Source: Cellvibrionaceae bacterium (lineage in GTDB: Bacteria; Pseudomonadota; Gammaproteobacteria; Pseudomonadales; Cellvibrionaceae). From it: a stretch of DNA of 64,000 bases. The position numbers and the translations under genes were made by a program. The DNA lies in NCBI GenBank assembly GCA_021151615.1, contig JAGKXA010000002.1, forward strand, positions 1-64,000, given 5' to 3'. Within the stretch, counting starts at the first letter, position 1. Each line of letters starts with the position of its first letter. Under the pieces are notes generated by a model. That model saw nothing but the letters and a program-made list of their open reading frames with translations. It made no database searches and was not told the origin of the DNA. This document shows, piece after piece, positions 1 through 10,259 of the stretch.

Positions 1-58
1 ATAGGCCGCGTTGCGCCGCCTGAAAAATACCATCGACGCTAAGACTGATAACTCTCAT
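1..58 (-). CDS. crc: Crc / exonuclease III-family protein, N-terminal fragment
   Basis: Only the first 19 codons are in the window; the gene runs off the left edge. The reverse-strand translation begins MRVISLSVDGIFQAAQRG, matching the start of the exonuclease III / Crc family (typical start MRIISVNVNGI). In Pseudomonas, crc lies beside and divergent from pyrE, as here, so Crc (the Hfq-partner catabolite repression protein) is more likely than Xth itself. The catalytic residues that would separate the two are outside the window. Confidence 0.7.
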   Translation of the reverse strand, partial: MRVISLSVDGIFQAAQRGL

Positions 59-270
59 GTTAGCCCCTTGATTACGGACTGTGTATCATACCCGAGCTTT
101 GTGTGATTGTGTTACCGTCACCGCTGGGTTTTTTGTGGTAGGCGTTACTTTTTTTCACATCCTTAACATTTGGATGGCTGCTGTGGCCCAAATGCGGGTC
201 CGGCTCATAGGCCAAACCTCGTTGTAGTTATTCTGTCACCTAAAACTTAGTTCATAGTCGGATACTTTGC

Positions 271-918
271 ATGGAAAAATACCAATTTGACTTCATTCAG
301 CTGGCGCTTAAGCACCAGGCGCTATGCTTTGGTGAATTCGTTCTCAAATCCGGGCGCACCAGTCCTTATTTCTTTAATGCGGGCCGTTTTCAGACCGGCA
401 GTGCACTGGCAGATTTGGGCCGTTTTTATGCGGCGGCAATCACTGCATCCGGCGTAGACTTCGATATAGTGTTCGGTCCCGCCTACAAGGGAATTCCGTT
501 GGCAGCGACTACTGCGGTTGCGTTGGCAGATCATTACCAGCGCGACTTGCCTTACTGCTACAACCGCAAGGAGGCTAAAGATCACGGCGAAGGCGGCACT
601 CTGGTAGGAGCACCGTTGCAGGGGAAAGTTCTGATCGTAGACGATGTGATTACAGCAGGTACGGCAGTGCGTGAAGTTATGGCTATTATCGATCAGGCCG
701 GTGCCAAGCCAGCGGCGGTGTTGATAGGTCTGAACCGAATGGAAAAAGGCCAGGGGCAGGTATCCGCGATTCAGGAGGTTGAACAGGCCTTTGGTATTCC
801 TGTAATCAGTATTATTAACCTGAATCATATTGTTGCATATCTGGAGAGCCAGGCTGACCAAGAGGCGATGGTAGAAAAAATCAAACAATACCGTACGACC
901 TACGGGGTAGAGTTGTAA
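271..918 (+). CDS. pyrE: Orotate phosphoribosyltransferase
   Basis: Converts orotate and PRPP to orotidine 5'-phosphate in de novo pyrimidine synthesis, in the cytoplasm. The 215-residue length is normal for bacterial PyrE. The PRPP-binding signature [13 protein letters not shown] is at about residues 120-132, and the substrate loop [10 protein letters not shown] at about 100-109. The product starts [13 protein letters not shown], a typical PyrE N-terminus. It is divergent from the crc fragment, as in Pseudomonas. The 210-bp gap between them must hold both promoters; I could not assign them. Confidence 0.97.
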   Translation: MEKYQFDFIQLALKHQALCFGEFVLKSGRTSPYFFNAGRFQTGSALADLGRFYAAAITASGVDFDIVFGPAYKGIPLAATTAVALADHYQRDLPYCYNRKEAKDHGEGGTLVGAPLQGKVLIVDDVITAGTAVREVMAIIDQAGAKPAAVLIGLNRMEKGQGQVSAIQEVEQAFGIPVISIINLNHIVAYLESQADQEAMVEKIKQYRTTYGVEL

Positions 919-924
919 TTTTAG

Positions 925-1560
925 ATGAGGCGCTTGATTTCAATGCGTAACCTGTTGGGTATCATGATCACTTGCTGCTCGTTGTTGTTGGGCAGCATTT
1001 CACTGGCTGCTACAGAGGCTAGCAGCAAGGTTATTTATCGCTATAAAAACAAGGAAGGGGTGACGGTTCTTGATAGCAAAATTCCACCGGAATATGTCAA
1101 TGATGGCTATGAGATAGTCTCGCGCTCTGGGAAAGTACTGAAAGTTATTCCTCCTGCCCCCAAGGGGCCGGAGGCGGAGAGGTTGCGCAAGGAAAAGTTG
1201 CAACGCGAAGAGCAGGCCAGAGAGGATTTACAATTGCGTCGGGCTTACAGCAATGTGGCGGACATAGATGCAGCCAAGGCGCGTAATCTGGAAAGTTTGC
1301 GCGGCAATATTAGTATTTTGCAGGCGAATCTAATTTCGGCGCGTAAGCGGTTGCAGGAATACCAAGCCCAAGCGGCATCAATAGAGCGCGGTGGGCGCCA
1401 GTTATCAGACGAGTTACTGAAAAATATTAATAATTTGGTACAAGAAGAAAAAGATATTCAGGCGCAAATCAAACAGCGTGAACAGGAACACAAGGAAGTC
1501 GCGGAAAAATTTGATCGCGATAAAAATCGCTTTATTGAAATTAGCAAAAAAGTACCCTAG
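925..1560 (+). CDS. Secreted DUF4124-like protein with coiled coil
   Basis: Product of unknown function, 211 residues. It has an N-terminal signal peptide (hydrophobic stretch at about residues 11-29, cleavage near SLAATEA). A short DUF4124-like segment follows (VIYRYKNKEGVTVLDSKIP, about residues 36-54), and then a long charged coiled coil rich in Glu, Lys, Arg and Gln from about residue 80 to the end. DUF4124 proteins are small envelope proteins of unknown role. An in-frame ATG at 943 is an alternative start that gives a more typical short n-region; neither start has a strong ribosome-binding site. It follows pyrE by 6 bp and is probably cotranscribed with it. Confidence 0.8.
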   Translation: MRRLISMRNLLGIMITCCSLLLGSISLAATEASSKVIYRYKNKEGVTVLDSKIPPEYVNDGYEIVSRSGKVLKVIPPAPKGPEAERLRKEKLQREEQAREDLQLRRAYSNVADIDAAKARNLESLRGNISILQANLISARKRLQEYQAQAASIERGGRQLSDELLKNINNLVQEEKDIQAQIKQREQEHKEVAEKFDRDKNRFIEISKKVP

Positions 1561-1600
1561 TCAATACGATGCGAATAGAAAAGCTAATCTCAGTTCGTTT

Positions 1601-2212
1601 TTATTCGATGGCGTGTGACGTGTTGGGAACAAGAAAACTTTGAGCCAGTAATTGCCATTGTTCTTGCCAATGAGTGGTGGGTAGGCGACGGAATTCTGTG
1701 CGGACAAATTCGGCAATGCGCCCATCAATCAATGCAATTAATAAGTTGGCTGCCGCGGCGACTGGTAATTGTGGATGAAGCCCCTCGCGCAATTCGGCTT
1801 CGCGCAAAATTTGTTTTAATTGAGTTTCAATCCGATCAAACAACTGTACGATACGCAATCGCAGTCGTTCAGTTTCCCCGGTAAGGGCATCGCCTGTCAG
1901 CAATCGCGTCAGGCCGGGATTGCGCTCTGCAAAGCCAAGCAGCAGTGCGAGGATTTTTTCGCAGCGTTTTAGCGCAATTTTTTCTTCTGTCAGTATCAGT
2001 GTAATTCGCGAAAAAATAGTTTCTTCAATGAATTCGATCAAACCCTCAAACATTTTGGACTTACTGGGGAAGTGACGGTAGAGCGCTGCTTCTGAAACTC
2101 CGACCTCTTTAGCCAGGGCAGAGGTAGTAATCCGTTCGCCGGGGCTTGCCTCCAGCATGCGCGCCAGACATTCCAGAATTTGCTGCTTGCGCGATGTTTT
2201 TTGTGTTTTCAT
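1601..2212 (-). CDS. slmA: Nucleoid occlusion factor SlmA (TetR family)
   Basis: DNA-binding division regulator that blocks FtsZ assembly over the nucleoid. The 203-residue product has a TetR-type helix-turn-helix at about residues 27-50 ([20 protein letters not shown]) followed by an all-helical dimerisation/FtsZ-binding domain. Sequences such as [16 protein letters not shown] and [10 protein letters not shown] are characteristic of SlmA (Ttk) rather than of drug-responsive TetR repressors. It lies downstream of argB on the same strand, the arrangement seen in many gammaproteobacteria. It converges on the DUF4124-like gene with 40 bp between the stops. Confidence 0.93.
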   Translation of the reverse strand: MKTQKTSRKQQILECLARMLEASPGERITTSALAKEVGVSEAALYRHFPSKSKMFEGLIEFIEETIFSRITLILTEEKIALKRCEKILALLLGFAERNPGLTRLLTGDALTGETERLRLRIVQLFDRIETQLKQILREAELREGLHPQLPVAAAANLLIALIDGRIAEFVRTEFRRLPTTHWQEQWQLLAQSFLVPNTSHAIE

Positions 2213-2261
2213 GCCGCCTCCATTCGCGCCGCAGCAACACAGAGTTGCTGCGGCAGCTCAA

Positions 2262-3176
<915 letters not shown>

Positions 3177-3218
3177 TTATCCTGTGAACAATAAAAGGTA
3201 AAAAGTAAGGCGAAAAAG

Positions 3219-5723
3219 TTAAAAGGACACAGTCAGGGTGTTATCTGCTTTCAATAATTCGCGTTTGAAAATTTGTTGAATTTTTTCCAATGCCTCCGGT
3301 GATTCCGCCTCAAAGCGCAGGGTGAGTGCAGGTGAGGTGTTGGAGGCTCGCACTAGTCCCCAGCCCTTGGTGTAGTCTACGCGCACGCCATCAATAGTGG
3401 TGATAGTACCATTGGCGAAATCACCGGACTCCGCAATTTTGCTGATAAGGCCAAACTTGGCCTGCTCGGATACGGCGACTTTCAATTCCGGTGTTGAATA
3501 AAGTTGTGGAAAAGCGGCAAAAATATCGTCGATGTTTTGATCGCGCAGCGTGATAATTTCCAGCAAGCGCGCCATGGCATAAATGCCGTCATCAAAACCG
3601 TACCAACGGTCTTTGATAAAAATATGGCCGGAATATTCGCCACCAATTAATGCCTGGGTTTCTTCCATTTTAGCTTTCATGGGGGAGTGGCCGGTTTTCC
3701 ACATAATCGGCCGGCCACCGTAGCTGCTGATTACCTGATTTAGTTGACGCGAACATTTCACATCGAATAAGACATCCGCACCCGGGTGACGGGCGAGCAC
3801 GTCTTTGGCGAATAACATTAATAAGCGATCGGGCCAGATAATATCGCCCTTGGGTGTCACCACCACCAAGCGATCGCCATCGCCATCAAAAGCAACACCG
3901 ATATCGGCTTTGGTTTCCTGTACTTTTTCAATCAGTGCCGTGAGATTTTTTTCATGGGTTGGGTCAGGCTCATGATTGGGGAACTCTCCATCCAGATCGC
4001 AAAATAGAGGAATTACATCGCAACCCAGTTCTTCAAATAATTGTGGTGCAACCACGCCGGGCACAGCATTGCCCGCATCCACTACCAGGGTCACATTACC
4101 GGCGAGGGCGACATCGGAAAATATGCGGTCAATATAGTCGGGAATGATGGTGCGTGGAATTTCTTCGCCCAGCCCCTGATGAAAGCGCTGACCGATAATA
4201 CGTGTGCGCAGTTCAGTCACCGCATCATCAGCGAGTGCGTGATTATTAATGACGATTTTAAAACCATTGTATTCCTTGGGGTTGTGGCTGGCTGTCACCA
4301 TGACACCGCTATTGCTATCTTCAAAATGAAAAGTGGAGAAATACATGAGCGGAGTAGGAACTACTCCGATATTAATAACATTGCAGCCCGTACGCAGAAC
4401 CCCTTTGATCAACGCCTCGGTGAGCGATTCACTGTGAGTACGGCCATCGCGTGCAACTACTATATTGCGTTCGCCCTGATCGATTGCTTCACTACCAACC
4501 GCTTGACCAATTAACTGTGCGAGCTCGGGCGTAATTTGACTACCAACCAAGCCGCGAATATCGTAGGAACGAAAAATTTCTGCGGGCACGTCAGCTTCGC
4601 TGATTTTACTGCGCGTACCTGCTGTTGATTTTTTGCCAGAGGCTTGATCCAATCCGAGAATGTTTTCATCTTCGCCAATCATGGCTATGTCGAGAATATC
4701 CTGCTTCTGAAAGAGCGGATTGGCGAGGGTATTTTCATCTGCTACCGCTTGTGTATTCGCTTTGGCAAGTTCTGGAAGGTGGGGAGCTGTTTCGAGATTA
4801 CCTATCTCTTTGCGGACAAGCATTTTGCTCAATAACCACGTTAATGCCAGGCTTGCTGCCGCTATCAGACTAACAACAAGTATCCAGAGCGTAGGTAATT
4901 CTTGTGCGGTATCGACGAGTACATTTGATGGAGTAAACTTTATTTGTAGATGACTGCCTGAGATACTAGCCTGCATGTTGGTTCCCGCAGCACCTGCACC
5001 ATGTTTTTTCAACACTTGTGGTGGGCTTCCGCTAAATTGTTGCAGTAATACGTACTCCCCCAGAGCTGCATCCGCTGCAGCTAATATTTTGAATATCTCC
5101 TCCGGATTGATCGTAATCATCAGCGTGCCTAGTGGATCACTTTGTGGGTCTGTCGGAATAGGACGGATCCAGTATAAAAACTGGCGGTCACCAATAGTGG
5201 CAAGCTCGGGCAATATGGCTCTGCGCTGTTCGGCGCGCTGAATTAAATCAAGCTCTGCAAAGCGTAAGGGATATTCGCTATCGCGTTCCAAAACGGCGGT
5301 ACCAATGGGTATCAAGCGCAGGTGTAACGCAAGGGGAATTTTTGCCTGCCAAGTCTTCTCAGCTTGCTGACGTAATTCGGGTGTGGCGGCTGGGTTGAGT
5401 GCAGTAACAAATTCTGCTTCGTTGGCAATTTGATTAAAGAATTTATCTTGTTCGGAAAAATACTTTTCCAGCGCGAGTTTACGTTCATCAACTTTTTCCT
5501 GCGTTAACTCGGCAAGGTTTTCCTGCTCCTGTTGGATTACCAGTCGCTGATAAAGCACATAGGCGACTACCGCATTGATAACCAGAGCTATGCCCAACAA
5601 GATCAGCAAGATTTTTTGTTGCATGGCTGCAGTGCGCCTGGCGGCTTCCATGGCGCGTTGAGCACTGCGTGAAAGGTGTGTACCAGTTTCAGGTTTTGCA
5701 AGGAGCGGATCTTTTGGGTTCAC
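3219..5723 (-). CDS. algC: Phosphomannomutase/phosphoglucomutase AlgC, membrane-anchored long form
   Basis: Interconverts hexose 1- and 6-phosphates (mannose and glucose) for exopolysaccharide, LPS and nucleotide-sugar supply. I chose a GTG start at 5723 (834 residues) because GGAAGG precedes it by 7 nt and it does not overlap coaBC. An ATG at 5846 would overlap coaBC by 89 bp. The N-terminal ~330 residues hold a membrane helix (about residues 35-60), a presumed periplasmic domain and a second helix (about 285-308). The mutase follows, with the phosphoserine motif TASHNP near residue 479, the metal loop DGDGDR and the sugar loop GGEYSGH. Long AlgC proteins with a similar extension occur in Pseudomonas. 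Translation may be repressed by the small RNA at 40563. Confidence 0.93.
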   Translation of the reverse strand: MNPKDPLLAKPETGTHLSRSAQRAMEAARRTAAMQQKILLILLGIALVINAVVAYVLYQRLVIQQEQENLAELTQEKVDERKLALEKYFSEQDKFFNQIANEAEFVTALNPAATPELRQQAEKTWQAKIPLALHLRLIPIGTAVLERDSEYPLRFAELDLIQRAEQRRAILPELATIGDRQFLYWIRPIPTDPQSDPLGTLMITINPEEIFKILAAADAALGEYVLLQQFSGSPPQVLKKHGAGAAGTNMQASISGSHLQIKFTPSNVLVDTAQELPTLWILVVSLIAAASLALTWLLSKMLVRKEIGNLETAPHLPELAKANTQAVADENTLANPLFQKQDILDIAMIGEDENILGLDQASGKKSTAGTRSKISEADVPAEIFRSYDIRGLVGSQITPELAQLIGQAVGSEAIDQGERNIVVARDGRTHSESLTEALIKGVLRTGCNVINIGVVPTPLMYFSTFHFEDSNSGVMVTASHNPKEYNGFKIVINNHALADDAVTELRTRIIGQRFHQGLGEEIPRTIIPDYIDRIFSDVALAGNVTLVVDAGNAVPGVVAPQLFEELGCDVIPLFCDLDGEFPNHEPDPTHEKNLTALIEKVQETKADIGVAFDGDGDRLVVVTPKGDIIWPDRLLMLFAKDVLARHPGADVLFDVKCSRQLNQVISSYGGRPIMWKTGHSPMKAKMEETQALIGGEYSGHIFIKDRWYGFDDGIYAMARLLEIITLRDQNIDDIFAAFPQLYSTPELKVAVSEQAKFGLISKIAESGDFANGTITTIDGVRVDYTKGWGLVRASNTSPALTLRFEAESPEALEKIQQIFKRELLKADNTLTVSF

Positions 5724-5757
5724 TCGTCTACCTTCCCGTTGTTCTCTAGTGGCGTGC

Positions 5758-6951
5758 TTATAGTTTTTGTGCAAAACAGGCGATAAGTTCGCGCGCAAGT
5801 TGTTGTTTGCTGCGCTGGCTGATTTCAATACTTGAATTTTTATCAATCAGGGTGACGGCGTTGTCATCACTATTAAAGCCTATGTGGCTTTGTGAAATAT
5901 TATTGGCGACTACTAAATCCAGATTTTTGCGTTCCAGTTTAGTCCGGGCATAGTCGATCAGGTTTTCAGACTCAGCGGCGAAACCCACGGTAAAGGGTTT
6001 GCGAGCGAGCGCGGCAACACTGGCAACTATGTCGGGGTTTTTCACCAGGGTGAGGGTGATGCTATCGCTATCGCCCTTTTTCATTTTGTGGGACGCCACT
6101 TCTACCGGGCGGTAATCAGCCACGGCGGCGGCGGCGATAAACAGGTCGCAGTCTTGTGCCTCGGCCATACTGGCGGCGTACATCTCTTCCGCTGTAATTA
6201 CATCAATACAGCGCGCGCGCGCCGGCTTTGTCAGTTGAGTCGGGCCGCTAATCAATACGGTTTGAGCGCCAGCTTCAACGGCTGCCTGGGCTAAGGCATA
6301 TCCCATCTTGCCCGAACTGTGGTTGCTGATGTAACGCACCGGGTCAATAGCTTCGCGGCTGGGTCCGGCAGTGATCACTACTTTCTTGCCGCTGAGGCTA
6401 CCGGTGGCAAACAGGCGCGCGGCCATATCAATAATTTGTAAGGGCTCCAACATACGCCCAGGGCCTATATCGCCGCAGGCTTGGCCACCATCGGCGGGGC
6501 CGAAAATATGGATTTTGCGCCCGATAAGGATATCGAGATTGGTTTGGGTCGCTGCATTGCGCCACATGCCCTGATTCATCGCTGGCGCCAGCGCAATAGG
6601 TGCGGAGGTGGCTAGGCAGATACTGGTTAACAAGTCATTGCCCATACCCTGGCTCAGACGTGCCATGAAATCGGCGGTTGCGGGAGCAACCAATACCAGA
6701 TCAGCCCAACGCGCCAGTTGAATATGGCCCATGCCTGCTTCAGCTTCAGGATCGAGCAATTGGGTATGTACCGGATGTCCGGACAGCGCCTGCATGGTCA
6801 GCGGGGTGATAAATTCCTGCGCGGCAGGGGTCATCACCACCTGCACACTGGCACCGGCGTCTTGCAGGCGACGCACCAGGTCGGCACTTTTATAGGCGGC
6901 AATGCCTCCGGTGACGCCGAGCAGAATCTGTTTATTGGCCAATGAACTCAT
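5758..6951 (-). CDS. coaBC: Bifunctional phosphopantothenoylcysteine decarboxylase/phosphopantothenate-cysteine ligase
   Basis: Carries out two consecutive steps of coenzyme A synthesis from 4'-phosphopantothenate. The N-terminal FMN-dependent CoaC half begins QILLGVTGGIAAYKSADLVRRL-like and contains the active-site region PAMNQGMW. The C-terminal CoaB ligase half contains VRYISNHSSGKMG and the FAAESENL segment. The start chosen is the ATG at 6951 (397 residues, MSSLANKQ); an upstream in-frame ATG at 6993 adds 14 residues with no family similarity. It is followed by algC after 34 bp. In Pseudomonas a dut gene lies between these two; it is absent here. Confidence 0.95.
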   Translation of the reverse strand: MSSLANKQILLGVTGGIAAYKSADLVRRLQDAGASVQVVMTPAAQEFITPLTMQALSGHPVHTQLLDPEAEAGMGHIQLARWADLVLVAPATADFMARLSQGMGNDLLTSICLATSAPIALAPAMNQGMWRNAATQTNLDILIGRKIHIFGPADGGQACGDIGPGRMLEPLQIIDMAARLFATGSLSGKKVVITAGPSREAIDPVRYISNHSSGKMGYALAQAAVEAGAQTVLISGPTQLTKPARARCIDVITAEEMYAASMAEAQDCDLFIAAAAVADYRPVEVASHKMKKGDSDSITLTLVKNPDIVASVAALARKPFTVGFAAESENLIDYARTKLERKNLDLVVANNISQSHIGFNSDDNAVTLIDKNSSIEISQRSKQQLARELIACFAQKL

Positions 6952-7194
6952 AGATGAAGGCAGCCCCGGAAAAAGTGGACAGCTAGAGAACAACCTTAGC
7001 TGAAAGTACGTAATCGGCCACTAACGGCCACTGCCCCGCCGGGCTTGGTGTCCGCCCTGCGAGGCGCTTGACGAAAGGCCGCTAAGATACCATCCTTACC
7101 AGCATTTTCGCATCTGCTGCAGCCATTACCCGGCATAACAGGCGAACAAGGATTGATCAAATGTGGTTGTTTATCCAAAAAAGGAGTTTTCCTG

Positions 7195-7869
7195 ATGTCT
7201 ATTGCCGATTGGCCTGAAGCCGAGCGTCCACGCGAAAAATTACTGGCCCTTGGCCCTCGCGCCCTTTCCGATGCTGAATTATTGGCAATCTTTCTGCGTA
7301 TTGGTGTTGCCGGTAAATCGGCGGTGGATCTGGCGCGTGATCTCTTGCATCACTACGGTGGTTTGCGCCCTTTGCTTGAGGCGACCCAGGCGGATTTCTG
7401 CAAAGGTTTGGGGTTGGGTAATGCCAAGTATGCGCAGTTGCAAGCGGTATTGGAGATGGGGCGCCGTCATCTCTCTGCGAGCATGAAAGCGGGTGATCTG
7501 TTGTCCAGCCCAGAGTTGGTGCGCCAGTATCTGAGTGCCCAGTTGCGCCATCAACCGCGCGAAGTCTTTGCAGTCTTGTTCCTCGACAACCAGAATCGCC
7601 TGATTACCTACGAAGAGTTGTTTTTTGGCACTATCGATGGGGCTGCGGTTTATCCGCGTGAGGTAGTGCGGCGGGCTATGGTTCACAACGCGGCCGCCTT
7701 GATCCTGGCCCATAACCACCCCAGTGGTATCGCGGAACCCAGCCAAGCTGACCAACGGATAACCCAGAGGCTACAAGCAGCGCTGGAGTTGATTGATGTG
7801 CGGATACTGGATCATATGGTGGTGGGCGATCTGGAAGTTGTCTCCTTTGCTGAGCGCGGTCTGATTTAA
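7195..7869 (+). CDS. radC: RadC/JAB-domain protein
   Basis: Member of the UPF0758 (RadC) family; its cellular role remains uncertain despite the historical DNA-repair name. The 224-residue product has an N-terminal helix-hairpin-helix-like region (about residues 20-85) and a C-terminal JAMM metalloprotease-like domain. That domain has an intact zinc motif, HNHPSG followed by a downstream Asp (SQAD), near residues 172-184. The start at 7195 is supported by AAGGAG 8 nt upstream; an earlier in-frame ATG at 7153 lacks such a site. It is divergent from coaBC, as in Pseudomonas. Confidence 0.93.
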   Translation: MSIADWPEAERPREKLLALGPRALSDAELLAIFLRIGVAGKSAVDLARDLLHHYGGLRPLLEATQADFCKGLGLGNAKYAQLQAVLEMGRRHLSASMKAGDLLSSPELVRQYLSAQLRHQPREVFAVLFLDNQNRLITYEELFFGTIDGAAVYPREVVRRAMVHNAAALILAHNHPSGIAEPSQADQRITQRLQAALELIDVRILDHMVVGDLEVVSFAERGLI

Positions 7870-7900
7870 GTAAACCAAGGCTCAAAAAATAACCTTTTCG

Positions 7901-7929
7901 TTGCTATTGGGGCCGGCTTTTGGTATAAA
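7901..7929 (+). promoter_or_regulatory. Sigma-70-type promoter for rpmB-rpmG
   Basis: A -35 element TTGCTA (7901-7906) and a -10 element TATAAA (7924-7929) are separated by exactly 17 bp. They lie 167 bp upstream of rpmB, with a GC-rich stretch just downstream of the -10, as is common for ribosomal-protein promoters. Confidence 0.6.
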
Positions 7930-8095
7930 GCGCGGCTCTTTGCGGCAGTGTCGAATTATCCCGCCGCGTTTAGGAAAGAATAGGCTGATCACAAGGCGCA
8001 TTTGCTGGTTGTTAGTCTGTTTAACGGTTTGATCACTAACGGTTCTAGCACCGCGCCTCCAGCAGAGCGCACTGATTTTTGAATGAGGCAATAAA

Positions 8096-8332
8096 ATGTC
8101 CAGAGTATGTCAAGTTACCGGCAAACGCCCAGTTACCGGTCACAATGTATCCCACGCAAAAAACCACACCAAGCGTCGTTTTTTGCCAAACCTGCAATCC
8201 CACCGTTTTTGGGTAGAAGCTGAGAAGCGTTTTGTAACTCTGCGTCTGACTCCAAAAGGTATGCGTATCATCGACAAGCGCGGCATCGAAGCTGTGTTGG
8301 CTGATGTTCGTGCCAACGGCCACAAAGTGTAA
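8096..8332 (+). CDS. rpmB: 50S ribosomal protein L28
   Basis: Structural protein of the large ribosomal subunit. The 78-residue product starts [21 protein letters not shown], the invariant L28 N-terminus. Only one Cys is present in the usual zinc-ribbon positions, so this is the zinc-independent type. It is followed 15 bp later by rpmG, the conserved pairing, and shares the promoter at 7901-7929. Confidence 0.98.
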   Translation: MSRVCQVTGKRPVTGHNVSHAKNHTKRRFLPNLQSHRFWVEAEKRFVTLRLTPKGMRIIDKRGIEAVLADVRANGHKV

Positions 8333-8347
8333 TTAGGAGCTATTGTC

Positions 8348-8503
8348 ATGCGCGAAAAAATTCGTCTGAACTCTTCTGCTGGTACTGGTCACTTCTACAC
8401 TACTGACAAGAACAAGCGCACCATGCCAGAAAAGATGGAAATCAAAAAGTATGACCCAGTTGTGCGCAAGCACGTGGTCTACAAAGAAGGCAAAATCAAG
8501 TAA
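8348..8503 (+). CDS. rpmG: 50S ribosomal protein L33
   Basis: Short 51-residue large-subunit protein. The translation begins [19 protein letters not shown] and ends YKEGKIK, the normal length and sequence of L33. It has no Cys, so it is the zinc-free form. An AGGAG lies about 9 nt before the ATG. A strong terminator follows 37 bp after the stop. Confidence 0.98.
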   Translation: MREKIRLNSSAGTGHFYTTDKNKRTMPEKMEIKKYDPVVRKHVVYKEGKIK

Positions 8504-8538
8504 TTTGCTGAATGGCATTGTTTGGTAGCCGCTTTCGA

Positions 8539-8568
8539 AAAACCCGATCTTAGTATCGGGTTTTTTAT
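8539..8568 (+). terminator. Rho-independent terminator after rpmG
   Basis: An 8-bp perfect stem, AACCCGAT (8541-8548) pairing with ATCGGGTT (8555-8562), with a 6-nt loop, runs directly into a T-rich tract. Confidence 0.9.
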
Positions 8569-8739
8569 TGCCCGAAATTAGTGAGGAATCGGCTTCATTA
8601 AAAATAATTTTGGCGAAGCTTGCGCCAAAAAGCAGAATTCAACGACCTGAGCTACACTCAAGCGACATAATAAAAAATGCTGGCTGCGGTAGTGATATGC
8701 GGCACGCATGCCCATAATCGGCTACTACAGGTTTCCCCT

Positions 8740-10140
8740 ATGACAGAAATTCGTGGGCTTGAGGCATGGATGGATGCGCTCGCTGAACAGGAACTGCCTA
8801 CGCTCGATGCAGTGGTGCGGGAAATTTGCGAGTTGAGTGAAAATGAAAAATGCCGCGCGGAAGACCTGACCAAAATTATCCTGCGCGATGCGGATCTAAC
8901 CTCCAAGGTTTTGCGCATTGCCAACTCGGTGCACTACAACCCATCTTTTGCTCCCATCAAAACTGTTTCGCGCGCAATTGTGCATTTGGGGTTTGATAAT
9001 CTGCGCAATATCACTTTAGCGACAACGCTGATTGATAACTTTCTCAAAGGCAAACCAAAAGCGCTGTTAATTCAGAGTTTGGCGCGCTCTTTTCATGCTG
9101 CCGTGCAAGCTAAAGCCATGGTGCCCTTTCTCGATGGTGATAAAAAAGAGCAGGTTTTTATTGCAGCGCTGCTGCGCAACATCAGTGAGCTCGCGTTAAT
9201 TTCTACCGGGCGCAAAGTAGTGGAGGATTTTATTGAGGCGCGCGATCAAGCTCCGCAAGCGGAGCACAGTCTTGCGGTGGATTATTTAGGTGTGGATACC
9301 AGTTTGCTATCGCGCAGTTTAATCAAGGATTGGGCGCTGGGTGATTTGTTGAGTGAGTCTTGTGAAAATCATGTGCATTCCAGCCCCGCTGCGCGTGCCG
9401 TAAATCTCGGGAATCAAATCAGTACGTACATCCAACGAGGTATTAAAAGCACGGAAATGCAAAAGCTCTGTCAGCAAACGGCAAGTCTGTGCAAAATTCC
9501 GTTTGAAGATGCCAAAAAGCAAGTGTTGCGTATGGCTGATGAAGCCTCGGTGATTGCCAAAATTTATGGTGTGGATGTGCTGATTAGCGCATTACCTGAT
9601 CCGCATCTCATTGAAGAAAAAGACATTCCCGCCGTTAAAACCGATTATTTATTTCAGCAGCAGCTCAACCAGATTCACAAGGCTATGCTGGAGGGTAGTG
9701 ACCTGCCCAAGGTGACCCAGTTATCACTTGCGGCTTTGCATGAAGGCGCCGATATTGCTCGTCTTGCCATATTAATCGTTGATCATAAAAACAAAACGCT
9801 TGATGTGCGTTATGTGGCAGGTAAGGGGACGCATTTATGGCGGCAACAAATTAAAATCAGTTTGGAAAAATTGCACAAGGGTGAGTTGTTACATGAGCTG
9901 CTACGTACTCAACAGCCCTTTCATTATCATGTCGATGTTGGGCAGGGCGATCTGGGTGCATTGCAAGCCATGGCTGCCAAAGGCGATATTTTTATCGCGC
10001 CCTTGCAGTTGAATAAACGCTTGATGGCAATTGCCTATGCGGATAATGAAAGTGGAAAATTGTCAGCGCGCCAGTTTGAAGAGTTTCAGTTAATTGCCAA
10101 CCAATTAAATTTGATGATGCGTCTTAGTGCGGCGCATTAA
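8740..10140 (+). CDS. HDOD-GAF signalling protein
   Basis: Putative regulator, 466 residues from the ATG at 8740, which has an AGG 8 nt upstream; an earlier in-frame ATG at 8677 adds 21 unconserved residues. The N-terminal half is an HDOD domain (LPTLDAVVREICEL, then DADLTSKVLRIANSVHYNP), an HD-related fold that usually lacks phosphohydrolase residues. The C-terminal ~170 residues look like a GAF sensor domain. HDOD proteins act in signalling and motility or biofilm control, but the output of this one cannot be read from the sequence. Monocistronic by position. Confidence 0.85.
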   Translation: MTEIRGLEAWMDALAEQELPTLDAVVREICELSENEKCRAEDLTKIILRDADLTSKVLRIANSVHYNPSFAPIKTVSRAIVHLGFDNLRNITLATTLIDNFLKGKPKALLIQSLARSFHAAVQAKAMVPFLDGDKKEQVFIAALLRNISELALISTGRKVVEDFIEARDQAPQAEHSLAVDYLGVDTSLLSRSLIKDWALGDLLSESCENHVHSSPAARAVNLGNQISTYIQRGIKSTEMQKLCQQTASLCKIPFEDAKKQVLRMADEASVIAKIYGVDVLISALPDPHLIEEKDIPAVKTDYLFQQQLNQIHKAMLEGSDLPKVTQLSLAALHEGADIARLAILIVDHKNKTLDVRYVAGKGTHLWRQQIKISLEKLHKGELLHELLRTQQPFHYHVDVGQGDLGALQAMAAKGDIFIAPLQLNKRLMAIAYADNESGKLSARQFEEFQLIANQLNLMMRLSAAH

Positions 10141-10217
10141 TTCAATCTACAGTAATAAATTAATTGGCTTCTAATAGATTCAGCGCGACGCTTTAAACGA
10201 TTACAGAGTTGGCAAAA

Positions 10218-10250
10218 AAATACCGGGTGATCTGCCCGGCATCTTTTTTG
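10218..10250. terminator. Bidirectional terminator between convergent genes
   Basis: CCGGG (10223-10227) pairs with CCCGG (10235-10239) around a 7-nt loop. A T-run follows on the plus strand (CTTTTTT) and another T-run lies on the minus side (AAAAAAA at 10214-10220). It can serve both the HDOD-GAF gene and the PEP-CTERM-type gene. Confidence 0.7.
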
Positions 10251-10259
10251 TGTGGCCGT

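Noticed and set aside
6996..7178. 60-residue ORF upstream of coaBC
   Set aside because: It lies in the coaBC/radC intergenic region, has no ribosome-binding site and no recognisable composition.
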